From contig DATDFS010000212.1 of assembly GCA_036522495.1 (NCBI GenBank), forward strand, positions 1 through 10,552: a DNA stretch of 10,552 bases, in the 5' to 3' direction. Every line of letters starts with the position of its first letter. The stretch's first letter is position 1. This DNA is from Nitrososphaera_A sp036522495 (GTDB taxonomy: Archaea; Thermoproteota; Nitrososphaeria; Nitrososphaerales; Nitrososphaeraceae). This document shows positions 1 to 5,594 of this stretch, piece by piece. The notes beneath the pieces are model-generated. The model was not told where the DNA came from. It saw nothing but the letters and a program-made list of their open reading frames with translations, and did not search any database. The translations under genes were made by a program, and so were the position numbers.

Positions 1-236
1 CCACTTAAACATTGGTGAAATATAGAAAATAGTTAAAAGAACAGCGGTCTACTGCAGAAGAATTGGACAAATAATGATAATCCCTATTAGCAAGGATTCC
101 TTCTAATTTTGTTAACAGCATTGTCAAATTCACAAATTATATTGCCAGTTGGTACTCTTTCCTACGCTGTCGGTTGTTACGTTCAAGAAGCCATGCAGTA
201 ATATCATTAGTGATCAGATATAGGCCATCATTATTT
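1..236. other. Left-edge stretch with no supported gene
   Basis: This AT-rich stretch lies downstream of the minus-strand operon. Open reading on the minus strand at about 137-236 lies mostly beyond the stop of the membrane protein gene and has no recognisable domain or start signal. No T-rich minus-strand terminator is evident immediately after the operon. Confidence 0.4.
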
Positions 237-644
237 TTACTTCTTTTTATCTTCGTAATCATTATCCTCATAATCCAACTTCTCGTCAATCTTTTTCTGT
301 AATTGTTTATAGCGCTCATACCTCTTGGTCCACTTCGAAAGCACGAACCATTGCCTTATTCCTATCCCCAGCCATATAATGAAAATTAGAATGGGTATGG
401 CCCTTGCAAGAGCAAATCCACGCCCAAATCCCCCTCCAAATCCTTCACGGTGTTGTATTCCACCCTCAAATAACATCGGAGGTCCAAACACCACAAATGT
501 GATTACAAATGAAATTGGCGGAAGTATCATGAGGGTCAGGATCATCAAGATAAACATCTTTTTTGTTTTGTTTAGCTGTGAGATAATTCCATCCATTATC
601 CGAAAGAGATTCTCATTAGAATTTCTCTTATTTGAGTCAGCCAC
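237..644 (-). CDS. Small two-helix membrane protein with Gly-rich loop and charged tail
   Basis: This 135-residue protein is not assigned to a named family. Two hydrophobic segments are clear, at about residues 30-54 and 82-101. They are joined by a Gly/Phe-rich loop (about 61-79, with GFGGGFGRGF). After the second helix comes a strongly charged tail (103-135) with Lys/Arg/Glu heptad-like spacing and an acidic-then-lysine end, probably cytoplasmic and possibly a short coiled coil. The start is GTG at 644, supported by a Shine-Dalgarno-like GAGAGGT eight to nine bases upstream. It lies 46 bp behind the winged helix regulator gene on the same strand, so the two are probably co-transcribed, and the regulator may control membrane protein dosage. 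Its function is unknown. The gene looks intact. Confidence 0.75.
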   Translation of the reverse strand: MADSNKRNSNENLFRIMDGIISQLNKTKKMFILMILTLMILPPISFVITFVVFGPPMLFEGGIQHREGFGGGFGRGFALARAIPILIFIIWLGIGIRQWFVLSKWTKRYERYKQLQKKIDEKLDYEDNDYEDKKK

Positions 645-654
645 GATTTATTCT

Positions 655-661
655 ACCTCTC
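655..661 (-). promoter_or_regulatory. Shine-Dalgarno-like site for the membrane protein
   Basis: On the minus strand GAGAGGT lies about 10 bases before the GTG at 644. It favours GTG 644 over internal ATGs and fits translation of the second gene of an operon, unlike the leaderless first genes in this window. Confidence 0.5.
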
Positions 662-690
662 TTCTATTAAAAAACACTGTAGTAACCTTG

Positions 691-996
691 TTACCTATCG
701 TCACCATCAATCTTTTCGCTCCTTGGGAACAGCGTCTCATAAGGTTCCAAAATTTCCCTAAGAGTTGCTCGGCCCTTTTCTGATACTCGATATTTTATTA
801 TGGTCTTACTTCCCCATGACTCTTCCATTCTTGTGATGAGTTCCTTTTCTACCAAGTCATCAATTATTTCCTTGTGCTTCACGTTGTTCAGCCCACAATA
901 GCTCATGAGTTTACTCTGGTTGAGTTCTCCGTATTCATAAAGTTTGAACATGATATCTTTCCTGATGTATATTCTGTCTCGATACTCATGAACCAA
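691..996 (-). CDS. Winged helix DNA-binding regulator, ArnR1-like (HTH_45 type)
   Basis: This is a 101-residue single-domain protein. Residues 1-57 read as a winged helix core: RDRIYIRKDIMFKLYEYG (helix 1), NQSKLMSYCGLN (helix 2), and a recognition helix in NNVKHKEIIDDLVEKELI. A beta wing follows, with KTIIKYRVSEKGR, where the tyr-x-val-ser/thr-glu-lys-gly signature is typical of archaeal ArnR1-like/PadR-related regulators. The C-terminal helix (about 76-90) may dimerise. This family is very common in Nitrososphaeria, and the usual role is transcriptional repression or activation. The ATG at 996 fits a TATA box at 1031-1040, giving a short leader. It is the first gene of a two-gene operon with the membrane protein downstream and is divergent from the SRPBCC gene, so either may be its target. 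The ligand is unknown. Confidence 0.85.
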   Translation of the reverse strand: MVHEYRDRIYIRKDIMFKLYEYGELNQSKLMSYCGLNNVKHKEIIDDLVEKELITRMEESWGSKTIIKYRVSEKGRATLREILEPYETLFPRSEKIDGDDR

Positions 997-1030
997 ATTA
1001 ACTCAGTTGGAATATACATAGAGCTGGAGA

Positions 1031-1040
1031 GTTTATTTAA
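1031..1040 (-). promoter_or_regulatory. Archaeal TATA box for the regulator/membrane protein operon
   Basis: The minus-strand reading TTAAATAAAC resembles the archaeal TATA consensus. A start about 25 bases downstream would fall near 1010, giving a leader of some 15 bases before ATG 996. Confidence 0.5.
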
Positions 1041-1173
1041 GAAGGTTGTTCCCTTCTTTCAATTGCAATTATGCGTTTTTCATCTGAATGACAATATAAG
1101 ACTTCAGGTAACAAAGTTACGTCTCATAGGTAAACAATGGTTATAACGAAAATTAAGGCCAGTATATTTCACA

Positions 1174-1731
1174 ATGATAACAAAAACAATAACAATATAT
1201 TCAAAAGTTGTGAGCAAAAGGATGCCACTACCATCTTCAATCATAATCGGAGTGGCTTTGCTTGTTGTTGTCAGCATATCAATAATAAATGGAGTACCTT
1301 CAGCTGCTGCATTAGAACAAATACACGCAAGTCATGATGTTTCTGCACCGGTTGACCGGGTATGGAACATTATTTCAAATCTTGGCAATGACACCACATG
1401 GAATCAAGCCAACACTATGAAGATCATACAGAAAACAGGCAACGAGATTCAAGCAGATACTACAGTTGGCCCATTTAATGCTAAGAGTCATGAGATAACA
1501 ATATTGCATCCAACAAAACAATCGATGGTAACAAATATCACTGAAGGACCTATTACAGGCAGCAGAATAGTTACATTAAGTCCGTTGTCTGGGAACAAGA
1601 CAAAGATTGATGCATCATGGAGTGTCGATATGTCAGGTGTTCCTTTTTTTGGAAGAAGTTTTGCAAAAGATGGCTTCACTAAAGCAACAGAAGCTGCACT
1701 CAATAAAATCGCACAGGCTGTTGGGAAATAA
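1174..1731 (+). CDS. Exported or membrane-anchored SRPBCC (polyketide cyclase/dehydrase-like) protein
   Basis: This is a 185-residue protein. An N-terminal hydrophobic segment (about residues 22-46, ending PSAAALEQ) looks like a signal peptide or anchor. A START/Bet v1-type SRPBCC domain follows at about 49-184: HASHDVSAPVDRVWNIISNL is the typical first strand and helix, then come strands around 82-150, and a long C-terminal helix (about 163-183, FAKDGFTKATEAALNKIAQ). SRPBCC proteins bind hydrophobic ligands in a deep cavity, and the substrate here cannot be told. Export is unusual, since most members are cytosolic. The start is uncertain. ATG 1174 gives a Lys/Arg-containing n-region and has a TATA-like TTATAA at 1141-1146. 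ATG 1222 (residue 17) has ATATATT at 1194-1200, which would make it leaderless. The gene looks intact. Confidence 0.8.
   Translation: MITKTITIYSKVVSKRMPLPSSIIIGVALLVVVSISIINGVPSAAALEQIHASHDVSAPVDRVWNIISNLGNDTTWNQANTMKIIQKTGNEIQADTTVGPFNAKSHEITILHPTKQSMVTNITEGPITGSRIVTLSPLSGNKTKIDASWSVDMSGVPFFGRSFAKDGFTKATEAALNKIAQAVGK
1193..1201 (+). promoter_or_regulatory. Possible TATA box for the SRPBCC gene (alternative start at 1222)
   Basis: CAATATATT is centred about 25 bp before ATG 1222, the spacing seen for other leaderless genes here. If this is the promoter, the protein starts at residue 17 of the long reading. A competing box is GGTTATAACG at 1139-1148 for ATG 1174. Confidence 0.3.
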
Positions 1732-1773
1732 TTGCCCTCAGCTAAGGTAGTGTGATACCACTAGATCATACCA

Positions 1774-1784
1774 CATTTTTTCTA
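1774..1784 (+). terminator. T-run terminator after the SRPBCC gene
   Basis: CATTTTTTCTA lies about 45 bp after the stop. Archaeal termination commonly occurs at oligo-T without a required hairpin. A direct repeat ATACCAC precedes it (1755-1761 and 1768-1774). Confidence 0.4.
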
Positions 1785-1845
1785 TTATTCGCAAGATTAC
1801 AATAATCAGTTAACCAGAACGCAACAACTACTCTACAACTAAATT

Positions 1846-1883
1846 TCAATTAAATAGCAATTAAGGTACACTAATTTAATTGA
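1846..1883. repeat. 10-bp perfect inverted repeat, 18-bp spacer
   Basis: TCAATTAAAT (1846-1855) is the exact reverse complement of ATTTAATTGA (1874-1883). Both arms are AT-only apart from one base, so chance occurrence is not negligible in this AT-rich region. Confidence 0.5.
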
Positions 1884-2012
1884 TTCCAATTTTGGTAAAG
1901 AACATGATCGACTGAGGCGGCAGACATTAGAATAAGAGCTCTGCTACTTTGATACGAGCTGCAAGTTGCCCACCAAGTGAGTTCGCTTAAGCGTAATACA
2001 TAATTATTTCTC

Positions 2013-2049
2013 TAACTTCCTAGGGAAATATGTCGATTAACTTCCTAGG
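2013..2049. repeat. 12-bp direct repeat with 25-bp period
   Basis: TAACTTCCTAGG occurs at 2013-2024 and again at 2038-2049. Each copy contains the palindrome CCTAGG. Paired sites at this spacing could be a regulator binding pair, though no neighbour is known to use them. Confidence 0.55.
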
Positions 2050-2064
2050 CATCTGTCTTCGAAG

Positions 2065-2125
2065 ACGACTTAGGAATACCATTTGGAGCCGAATGCAACC
2101 AATTGCATCAATATAGATAAGTCGT
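2065..2125 (+). other. Nested stem-loop, candidate structured RNA
   Basis: An outer 8-bp stem pairs ACGACTTA (2065-2072) with TAAGTCGT (2118-2125). Inside it a 6-bp stem pairs ATGCAA (2093-2098) with TTGCAT (2103-2108) around a CCAA tetraloop. The arms are perfect Watson-Crick pairs and correctly nested. The strand is a guess: the neighbouring genes are on plus and a T-rich stretch follows at about 2237-2247. No known RNA family was recognised, and there is no tRNA or box C/D motif pattern. Confidence 0.3.
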
Positions 2126-2203
2126 TACCCTTCCTTAGTAAGTCTCCACAATACCATCATCGGTGATCTTCTTTGTTCGGCGCATTAGATGAAACCTACT
2201 TAT

Positions 2204-2225
2204 AGTACGATCGCACGTTCGTACT
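2204..2225. repeat. 7-bp inverted repeat (possible operator or hairpin)
   Basis: AGTACGA (2204-2210) and TCGTACT (2219-2225) are separated by 8 bp. It lies about 65 bp upstream of the TATA box of the DUF1428 gene, where an upstream regulator site could sit. Confidence 0.4.
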
Positions 2226-2290
2226 TATTGCTAGCTGATTTTTCTTCTTGACCTTTGATATATTGCAATAACTATACTTTTACTCTTGCA

Positions 2291-2300
2291 TATTTATAAA
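2291..2300 (+). promoter_or_regulatory. TATA box of the DUF1428 gene
   Basis: TATTTATAAA is centred about 23 bp before the TTG at 2318. This predicts a leaderless or nearly leaderless transcript and supports a start at 2318 or the next TTG at 2324. Confidence 0.6.
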
Positions 2301-2317
2301 GTATACAGGTATAGTAA

Positions 2318-2725
2318 TTGGCCTTGAGTAAACCAAACGCAGTAGAAATAGAACAAGGAATTGGCAGTGAGATCGACCACTTCGTATACAGAGTACCAAA
2401 AAAGAATCATGACTCGACCGTGCAGCTCAGTAAAGAATTTGGTGACATAATAAGGGAATATGGAGTTGCACATTTGGTTTTCCAGCTGAGCAACACTGAG
2501 GCACCAATGGATGGTATTACCAACATAGCCAAGACTATCTCAGCTACCCGAGACGAGGAGGTCTGGTTGGAACTAATGTTCTATAGAGATCGCAATCATC
2601 GTGATGAGGTCCGTGCAAAGATGAGAACTGATGAAAGAGCGGGTCCACTTTGGCAACGGTCCATGGAGCTCGTCAGTCCAGGAACCAGCTTCATCATGGG
2701 GGAGTTTAACCGTGTCAGGATCTAG
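2318..2725 (+). CDS. DUF1428 (YbaA-like) family protein
   Basis: This 135-residue protein is in the usual size range of the DUF1428 family, small alpha/beta proteins with a dimeric ferredoxin-like fold and no established reaction. Recognisable family features are an N-terminal strand with VPKKN (26-30), a helix leading to REYGV (46-50), and a C-terminal half with EEVWLELMFYRDRNHRDEVRAKM (80-102, given here in pieces: the YRDRNHRDEV stretch is the family hallmark). The closing strand is around SFIMGEFNRVRI (124-135). The start is TTG at 2318, or TTG 2324 two codons later, and both fit the TATA box. No ATG is available in the N-terminal part. A broken VOC gene follows 137 bp downstream on the same strand with its own TATA-like box. 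The gene looks intact. Confidence 0.85.
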   Translation: MALSKPNAVEIEQGIGSEIDHFVYRVPKKNHDSTVQLSKEFGDIIREYGVAHLVFQLSNTEAPMDGITNIAKTISATRDEEVWLELMFYRDRNHRDEVRAKMRTDERAGPLWQRSMELVSPGTSFIMGEFNRVRI

Positions 2726-2830
2726 ACTAACATAGTTTATAGCAACAGGTTATAAAGTAAAGATGGGATATCAATATCAAAATCAAAGGAAAGCCGAAAA
2801 CAGAAACAGTTGTTGTAGTAGTTACATGAC

Positions 2831-2840
2831 TAATACTATA
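2831..2840 (+). promoter_or_regulatory. TATA-like box of the VOC pseudogene
   Basis: TAATACTATA is centred about 27 bp upstream of ATG 2863, the leaderless spacing seen elsewhere in the window. The promoter may therefore survive although the gene is broken. Confidence 0.4.
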
Positions 2841-2862
2841 CGAAAACTAAGATAATAATAAC

Positions 2863-3263
2863 ATGCCAACAATAGTTATTTTGAAATACCTGCAGACGAT
2901 GTTGAAAGATCAAGGAAATGCTATACCGATCTGTTTGGATGGAAAATAGAAAAATTGCCTGGAAAACAGAAGTTGGAGGCGATTCTCCTGATCTGGAATA
3001 CTGGACGGTAACTACAACAGACAGCAAAGGAAATAAAGCATCTGTAGTGGAGGGGAATGATGAAGAGGCAAAATCCTCAACAACAGATTACTAATTTTAT
3101 AGATGTAAAATCAGTAGATGAATATTTGTCTAAAGTAGAGAAACTCGGTGGTAAAGTCGTCGTTTCTAAAATGGCAGTACCGGGGATGGGATACTTTGCA
3201 GTCTGCCACGACACAGAGAATAACAGTTTTGGTATTTGAGAATCTAATCAGAGCACCAAGTGA
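2863..3263 (+). pseudogene. VOC (glyoxalase/bleomycin-resistance fold) protein, multiply frameshifted
   Basis: The original protein, about 130 residues, can be read across three frames. ATG 2863 gives MPTIV. A one-base loss at about 2877 (GTT[C]AT, the expected His codon) shifts to the frame reading FEIPADDVERSRKCYTDLFG, a classic VOC first motif. A second one-base loss at about 2962-2978 shifts to SPDLEYWTVTTTDSKGNKA. One extra A at about 3051 shifts again to MMKRQNPQQQ from 3057, which runs through SVDEYLSKVEKLGGKV and VPGMGYFAV. The final TGG of FGIWE has become TGA (3237-3239), with ESNQSTK and a natural stop following to 3263. VOC proteins are metal-dependent isomerases, dioxygenases or resistance proteins, and the exact role is unknown. 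It is a paralogue of the VOC fragment at the right edge. Four lesions make it a dead gene unless the sequence is error-rich. A C-terminal piece could be expressed from ATG 3057. Confidence 0.85.
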
Positions 3264-3625
3264 GCACAACATCCCATACAATAATTATAGCCTCTCTCCC
3301 TTCAGGTGAAGTGCTCTTGTATCTAAATATGACCATTATGACAGTGGAATTTGGAGAGTTAGCGGCAAACACGATCAGATTTTTATTAGAAGTTGAGTTG
3401 ATATGTTGTTAGTTACCCCATAGTGTAACAGTAATCATGGATGAAGCATGCATTGTCTGTTGATGGGGTTTCTAACAATCTGATCTCGTAGAGGTACTCT
3501 AATTTCTTGCGTAAAGAATACTGTGTCCAACACAGTTTGTCGTCTGTGCTACGTTTAATCATCGAAATAGATTGCGATGCTGTCATCCATGAAAATCAAA
3601 ATAATAAAGTCCACGGTTACTTGAA
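3264..3625. other. Gene-free gap between convergent pseudogenes
   Basis: No credible ORF, tRNA or promoter. It holds two short hairpins (3489-3501 and 3520-3536). A stretch that is T-rich on the minus strand (about 3592-3608) could terminate the minus-strand DHFR-like operon. Confidence 0.45.
3520..3536. repeat. Perfect 7-bp hairpin with 3-base loop
   Basis: ACTGTGT (3520-3526) and ACACAGT (3530-3536) surround CCA. A second smaller hairpin TAGAG-GTA-CTCTA lies just upstream (3489-3501). The position between convergent genes suggests a terminator-like or transcript-end role. Confidence 0.45.
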
Positions 3626-4071
3626 CTAGAGAAACGAGCAATTTTTTAAAGCCTCATATTGTGGTTCACGTATAGTTCGAAAAGTTAAGTTTATTCTGGG
3701 TTGGATTATGTTTTTAGACTTGGATAGTTTTGTGATTGTGCCATGGTTCAAGTCGCGAAGGATAGTGACGTTCTTCCAGTTTGGTTCGTCTGCTGCACTC
3801 TTGAGTGTCTTTGAGACAACAATCTTTGGACTCTTCATGACTTTGGCCATGTGTGGATCGCTTTGAATGCCTGCAGGAGTAGGCCAGAAGCCTTTCATCA
3901 TCTTATAGGTTGTTTCATCTAGTAGGATTGTGCTACCAGATTGCGCTTCCTTGTAAGTGTGCTTTTCCCATTCTGTGTTTTTTTAATAACTTTGAACCAA
4001 TCGATCTCGTCGTTAGGCCCCGCAAAGAATCCAACGAGGCCTACATGGATAAATACACCCATTCTTCCCAT
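3626..4071 (-). pseudogene. DHFR/RibD_C-family reductase, frameshifted and C-terminally truncated
   Basis: The N-terminal part starts at ATG 4071 and reads GRMGVFIHVGLVGFFAGPND then EIDWFKVIKK, the family's opening strand and GPN/EIDW motif. At a T7 run (3978-3984; A7 on the coding strand) one base is missing. In the next frame the protein continues TEWEKHTYKEAQSGSTILL, then TTYKMMKGFWPTPAGIQSD and PKIVVSKTLK. The old frame stops at TAG 3921. The expected LLGR nucleotide-binding motif reads LLDE, so a conserved Gly-Arg is also lost. After ILRDLN the usual segment with the second conserved Gly pair is absent, and the rest looks like a remnant, suggesting an internal or terminal deletion. Intact members are about 180-190 residues. 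The intact tandem neighbour upstream (4100-4675) belongs to the same superfamily but is not a close copy. Confidence 0.85.
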
Positions 4072-4099
4072 AATTTACATCTTTTCATTCGCGTATTTG

Positions 4100-4675
4100 T
4101 CACGTTCTCTTTGGCTCATAATGAAGCTCAACTATTCCGCAGTCAAACGGCGTCGACTTAACCATGCTGAATTTTTGGATCTCGGTTATGTCTTTGAATA
4201 TTGCCATGCCGCTTCTTCCAATCGCAGCAGGATTGATGAACAAATGAAATTCATCAATCAGTCCTGCTTTGATCAAGGAAGAATCAAATGAGGCACCACC
4301 ATACACGATGATATCCCTGCCCTTTTCGCTTTTTAGCTTCATGATTTCGTCCGTAAGGTGGCCTGTTGCAATAGACGTATTTACCCACTGCGATTTTTTT
4401 AGTGTTTTAGTAAAAACAACTTTTGGTGTTTCTATCATCTTTTTTGCAAACTCGTAGGAAGGGTCATCAGGTTTGTTCATCACATCTGACCAATGTGAAA
4501 CAAAGCCATCTGTCATTTTTCGCCCCAAAATAATAGTGTCGACTGGTTCTGTTAAATCAAATACATAATTTTTTAGTTCATCATCCCAATTCCAAACCAT
4601 CCAATCCATTTCGCCGTTAGGCCCTGCAATGTAGCCGTCTATGGACATTTGCACCTGTAGTTTTAACTTTCTCAA
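4100..4675 (-). CDS. Dihydrofolate reductase/RibD_C-family NAD(P)H-dependent reductase
   Basis: This 191-residue protein is full length for the RibD C-terminal/DHFR-like family (YwjB/YyaP type). Features in order: LQVQMSIDGYIAGPNGEMDW (6-25), the opening strand and substrate-side loop; DTIILGRKM (46-54), the conserved Gly-Arg of the nucleotide site; PKVVFTKTL (84-92); DIIVYGGASFDSSLIKAGLI (121-140), with the Gly-Gly loop that contacts NADPH; DEFHLFINPAAIG (141-153); and a closing FDCGIVELHYEP (177-188). Members are cytosolic reductases whose natural substrates are mostly unknown, and they are not proven DHFRs. The ATG at 4675 is 8 bp after the stop of the PhnB-like pseudogene, so it depends on that gene's promoter. 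The downstream DHFR-like pseudogene begins 28 bp past its stop. No lesion is seen. Confidence 0.9.
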   Translation of the reverse strand: MRKLKLQVQMSIDGYIAGPNGEMDWMVWNWDDELKNYVFDLTEPVDTIILGRKMTDGFVSHWSDVMNKPDDPSYEFAKKMIETPKVVFTKTLKKSQWVNTSIATGHLTDEIMKLKSEKGRDIIVYGGASFDSSLIKAGLIDEFHLFINPAAIGRSGMAIFKDITEIQKFSMVKSTPFDCGIVELHYEPKRT

Positions 4676-4683
4676 GTCTTCTA

Positions 4684-5180
4684 TTAACCCTCCGCGTATG
4701 CCTTCGTCAGGCCTTGTATATCTAGTTTCTTCATTTGGAGCATTGCCTTTATGACTCCTTCAGATTTCTTTGCATCTTTATCCTGCACCATTTCACCCAA
4801 GATATTAGGAATGATCTGCCATGAAACGCCAAACTTGTCTTTTAACCAGCCGCACTGCTCTTTTTCTTCTCCTTCAGAGAGCTTTTCCCACAAACCATCT
4901 AATTCTTCTTGTGTTTTGCAGCTCACAAGAAATGATATGGCTGGCGAGAATTTGAGAATCGGACCTCCGTTTAAGGCCATGAGTTGTTGTCATTCAAGTT
5001 CAAACCTTACAGTCATTACAGTTCCCCGGGTCTTCCGGAGACCTCGGCCGCTGATTCTCCATAATGGGCAGTATCTAGGATTCTTGAGTCTTTGAAAACT
5101 GAGGTGTAAAATTTTGCTGCTTCTTCCGCATTGTCAAACCACAGATGAAGAGTGATTTTTTGCATGATGGTTTTGTTCAT
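4684..5180 (-). pseudogene. PhnB-like VOC protein (3-demethylubiquinone methyltransferase-like fold), frameshift plus nonsense
   Basis: From ATG 5180 the protein reads MQKITLHLWFDNAEEAAKFY then TSVFKDSRILDTAHYGESAA EVSGRP, a standard PhnB-like start. At CCCGGGG (about 5023-5029) one base is missing and this frame ends at once. In the other frame GTVMTVRFELE continues and then meets TGA at 4990-4992, where the family has Gly (GGA to TGA by one change). It then goes on as QQLMALNGGPILKFSPAISF and through CGWLKDKFGVSWQIIPN to the stop at 4684. Restored length is about 165 residues, normal for the family. Members are VOC-fold proteins usually of unknown substrate despite the methyltransferase name. 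A 98-residue remnant from ATG 4980 might still be made. It is first in the operon with the intact reductase 8 bp downstream. Confidence 0.88.
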
Positions 5181-5197
5181 AGGTGCCTTATAACAAA

Positions 5198-5207
5198 TAA
5201 TATAAAA
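5198..5207 (-). promoter_or_regulatory. TATA box of the PhnB-like/reductase operon
   Basis: On the minus strand TTTTATATTA is centred about 23-25 bp before ATG 5180, predicting a leaderless transcript. It is the only promoter-like sequence seen for the downstream reductase. Confidence 0.6.
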
Positions 5208-5327
5208 GGCATCACTTCACAAAGGGAGGATAATTAATTAAAAGTACTTAGTAGACCTGTTGCGTAATTGAAGGCCTACAGCTATATTCTACACTATACA
5301 GCATATACTCGATGCTATTTTGATGTC

Positions 5328-5480
5328 TTATGCTAGGCTATCGAAGAAGCCTTTGTTATTTAGATCATTTACTGGACTTGAAATATCAGAATTTATTCCT
5401 TTTATTTGTGCATCAGTTTGAGTGACAGGAAATTTAGTATTCCATTTGCCAGTTTTCACCTCCAATTCATAATACGACAT
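5328..5480 (-). CDS. Unrecognised 50-residue protein
   Basis: The ORF runs from ATG 5480 to TAA 5328. The product starts MSYYELEVKTGKWNTKFPVT and ends NNKGFFDSLA. It is hydrophilic, rich in Asn, Asp, Lys and Thr, with no Cys, no membrane segment and no motif I know. Its composition looks more protein-like than the other short ORFs here: balanced charge, few rare residues. Against it, there is no TATA box at the usual distance and no Shine-Dalgarno. It is divergent from the OsmC gene, with 114 bp between the two start codons. It could be a real small protein, a fragment of a lost gene, or chance. Confidence 0.35.
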   Translation of the reverse strand: MSYYELEVKTGKWNTKFPVTQTDAQIKGINSDISSPVNDLNNKGFFDSLA

Positions 5481-5561
5481 TAATTTACGATGATATTTCA
5501 AAGTCAGCTTAGGGAACCGAAAATGAAGTCAGCTGATATGATCTCTACTCAGCAGACAAAC

Positions 5562-5569
5562 GTTTATTC
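5562..5569 (+). promoter_or_regulatory. Possible TATA box of the OsmC-family gene
   Basis: GTTTATTC is centred about 29 bp before ATG 5595, fitting a leaderless start there. The box would lie inside the coding region if translation began at 5490. Confidence 0.35.
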
Positions 5570-5594
5570 AATGCGCCTTACAATTTATTTATCG

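Larger units (their letters stand above)
1732..2317. other. 586-bp gene-free region rich in inverted repeats
   Basis: No convincing ORF on either strand. Besides the SRPBCC terminator and the DUF1428 promoter it holds a cluster of short symmetric elements: a 10-bp inverted repeat (1846-1883), the palindrome CGCTTAAGCG (1984-1993), a direct repeat of TAACTTCCTAGG (2013-2049), the palindrome GTCTTCGAAGAC (2055-2066), a nested stem-loop (2065-2125) and a 7-bp inverted repeat (2204-2225). A T-rich stretch (about 2237-2247) could end a short transcript. This could be a small RNA gene, a multi-operator control region, or remains of lost genes. The sequence alone does not decide. Confidence 0.5.

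Noticed and set aside
137..319. Minus-strand 60-residue ORF at the left edge
   Set aside because: It overlaps the membrane protein gene in another frame for nearly half its length, has no domain or promoter, and is very basic. Most likely a shadow reading.
325..783. Plus-strand 152-residue ORF
   Set aside because: Runs antisense through the membrane protein and the end of the regulator, with Pro/Ile-rich composition expected of an opposite-strand shadow.
3910..4291. Plus-strand ORFs of 83 and 116 residues
   Set aside because: Antisense to the DHFR-like genes, with no start signals or family resemblance.
5490..5594. 35-residue N-terminal extension of the OsmC-family protein
   Set aside because: The frame is open from ATG 5490, but the extension is unlike archaeal OsmC-family starts and covers a probable TATA box. 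ATG 5595 is preferred.
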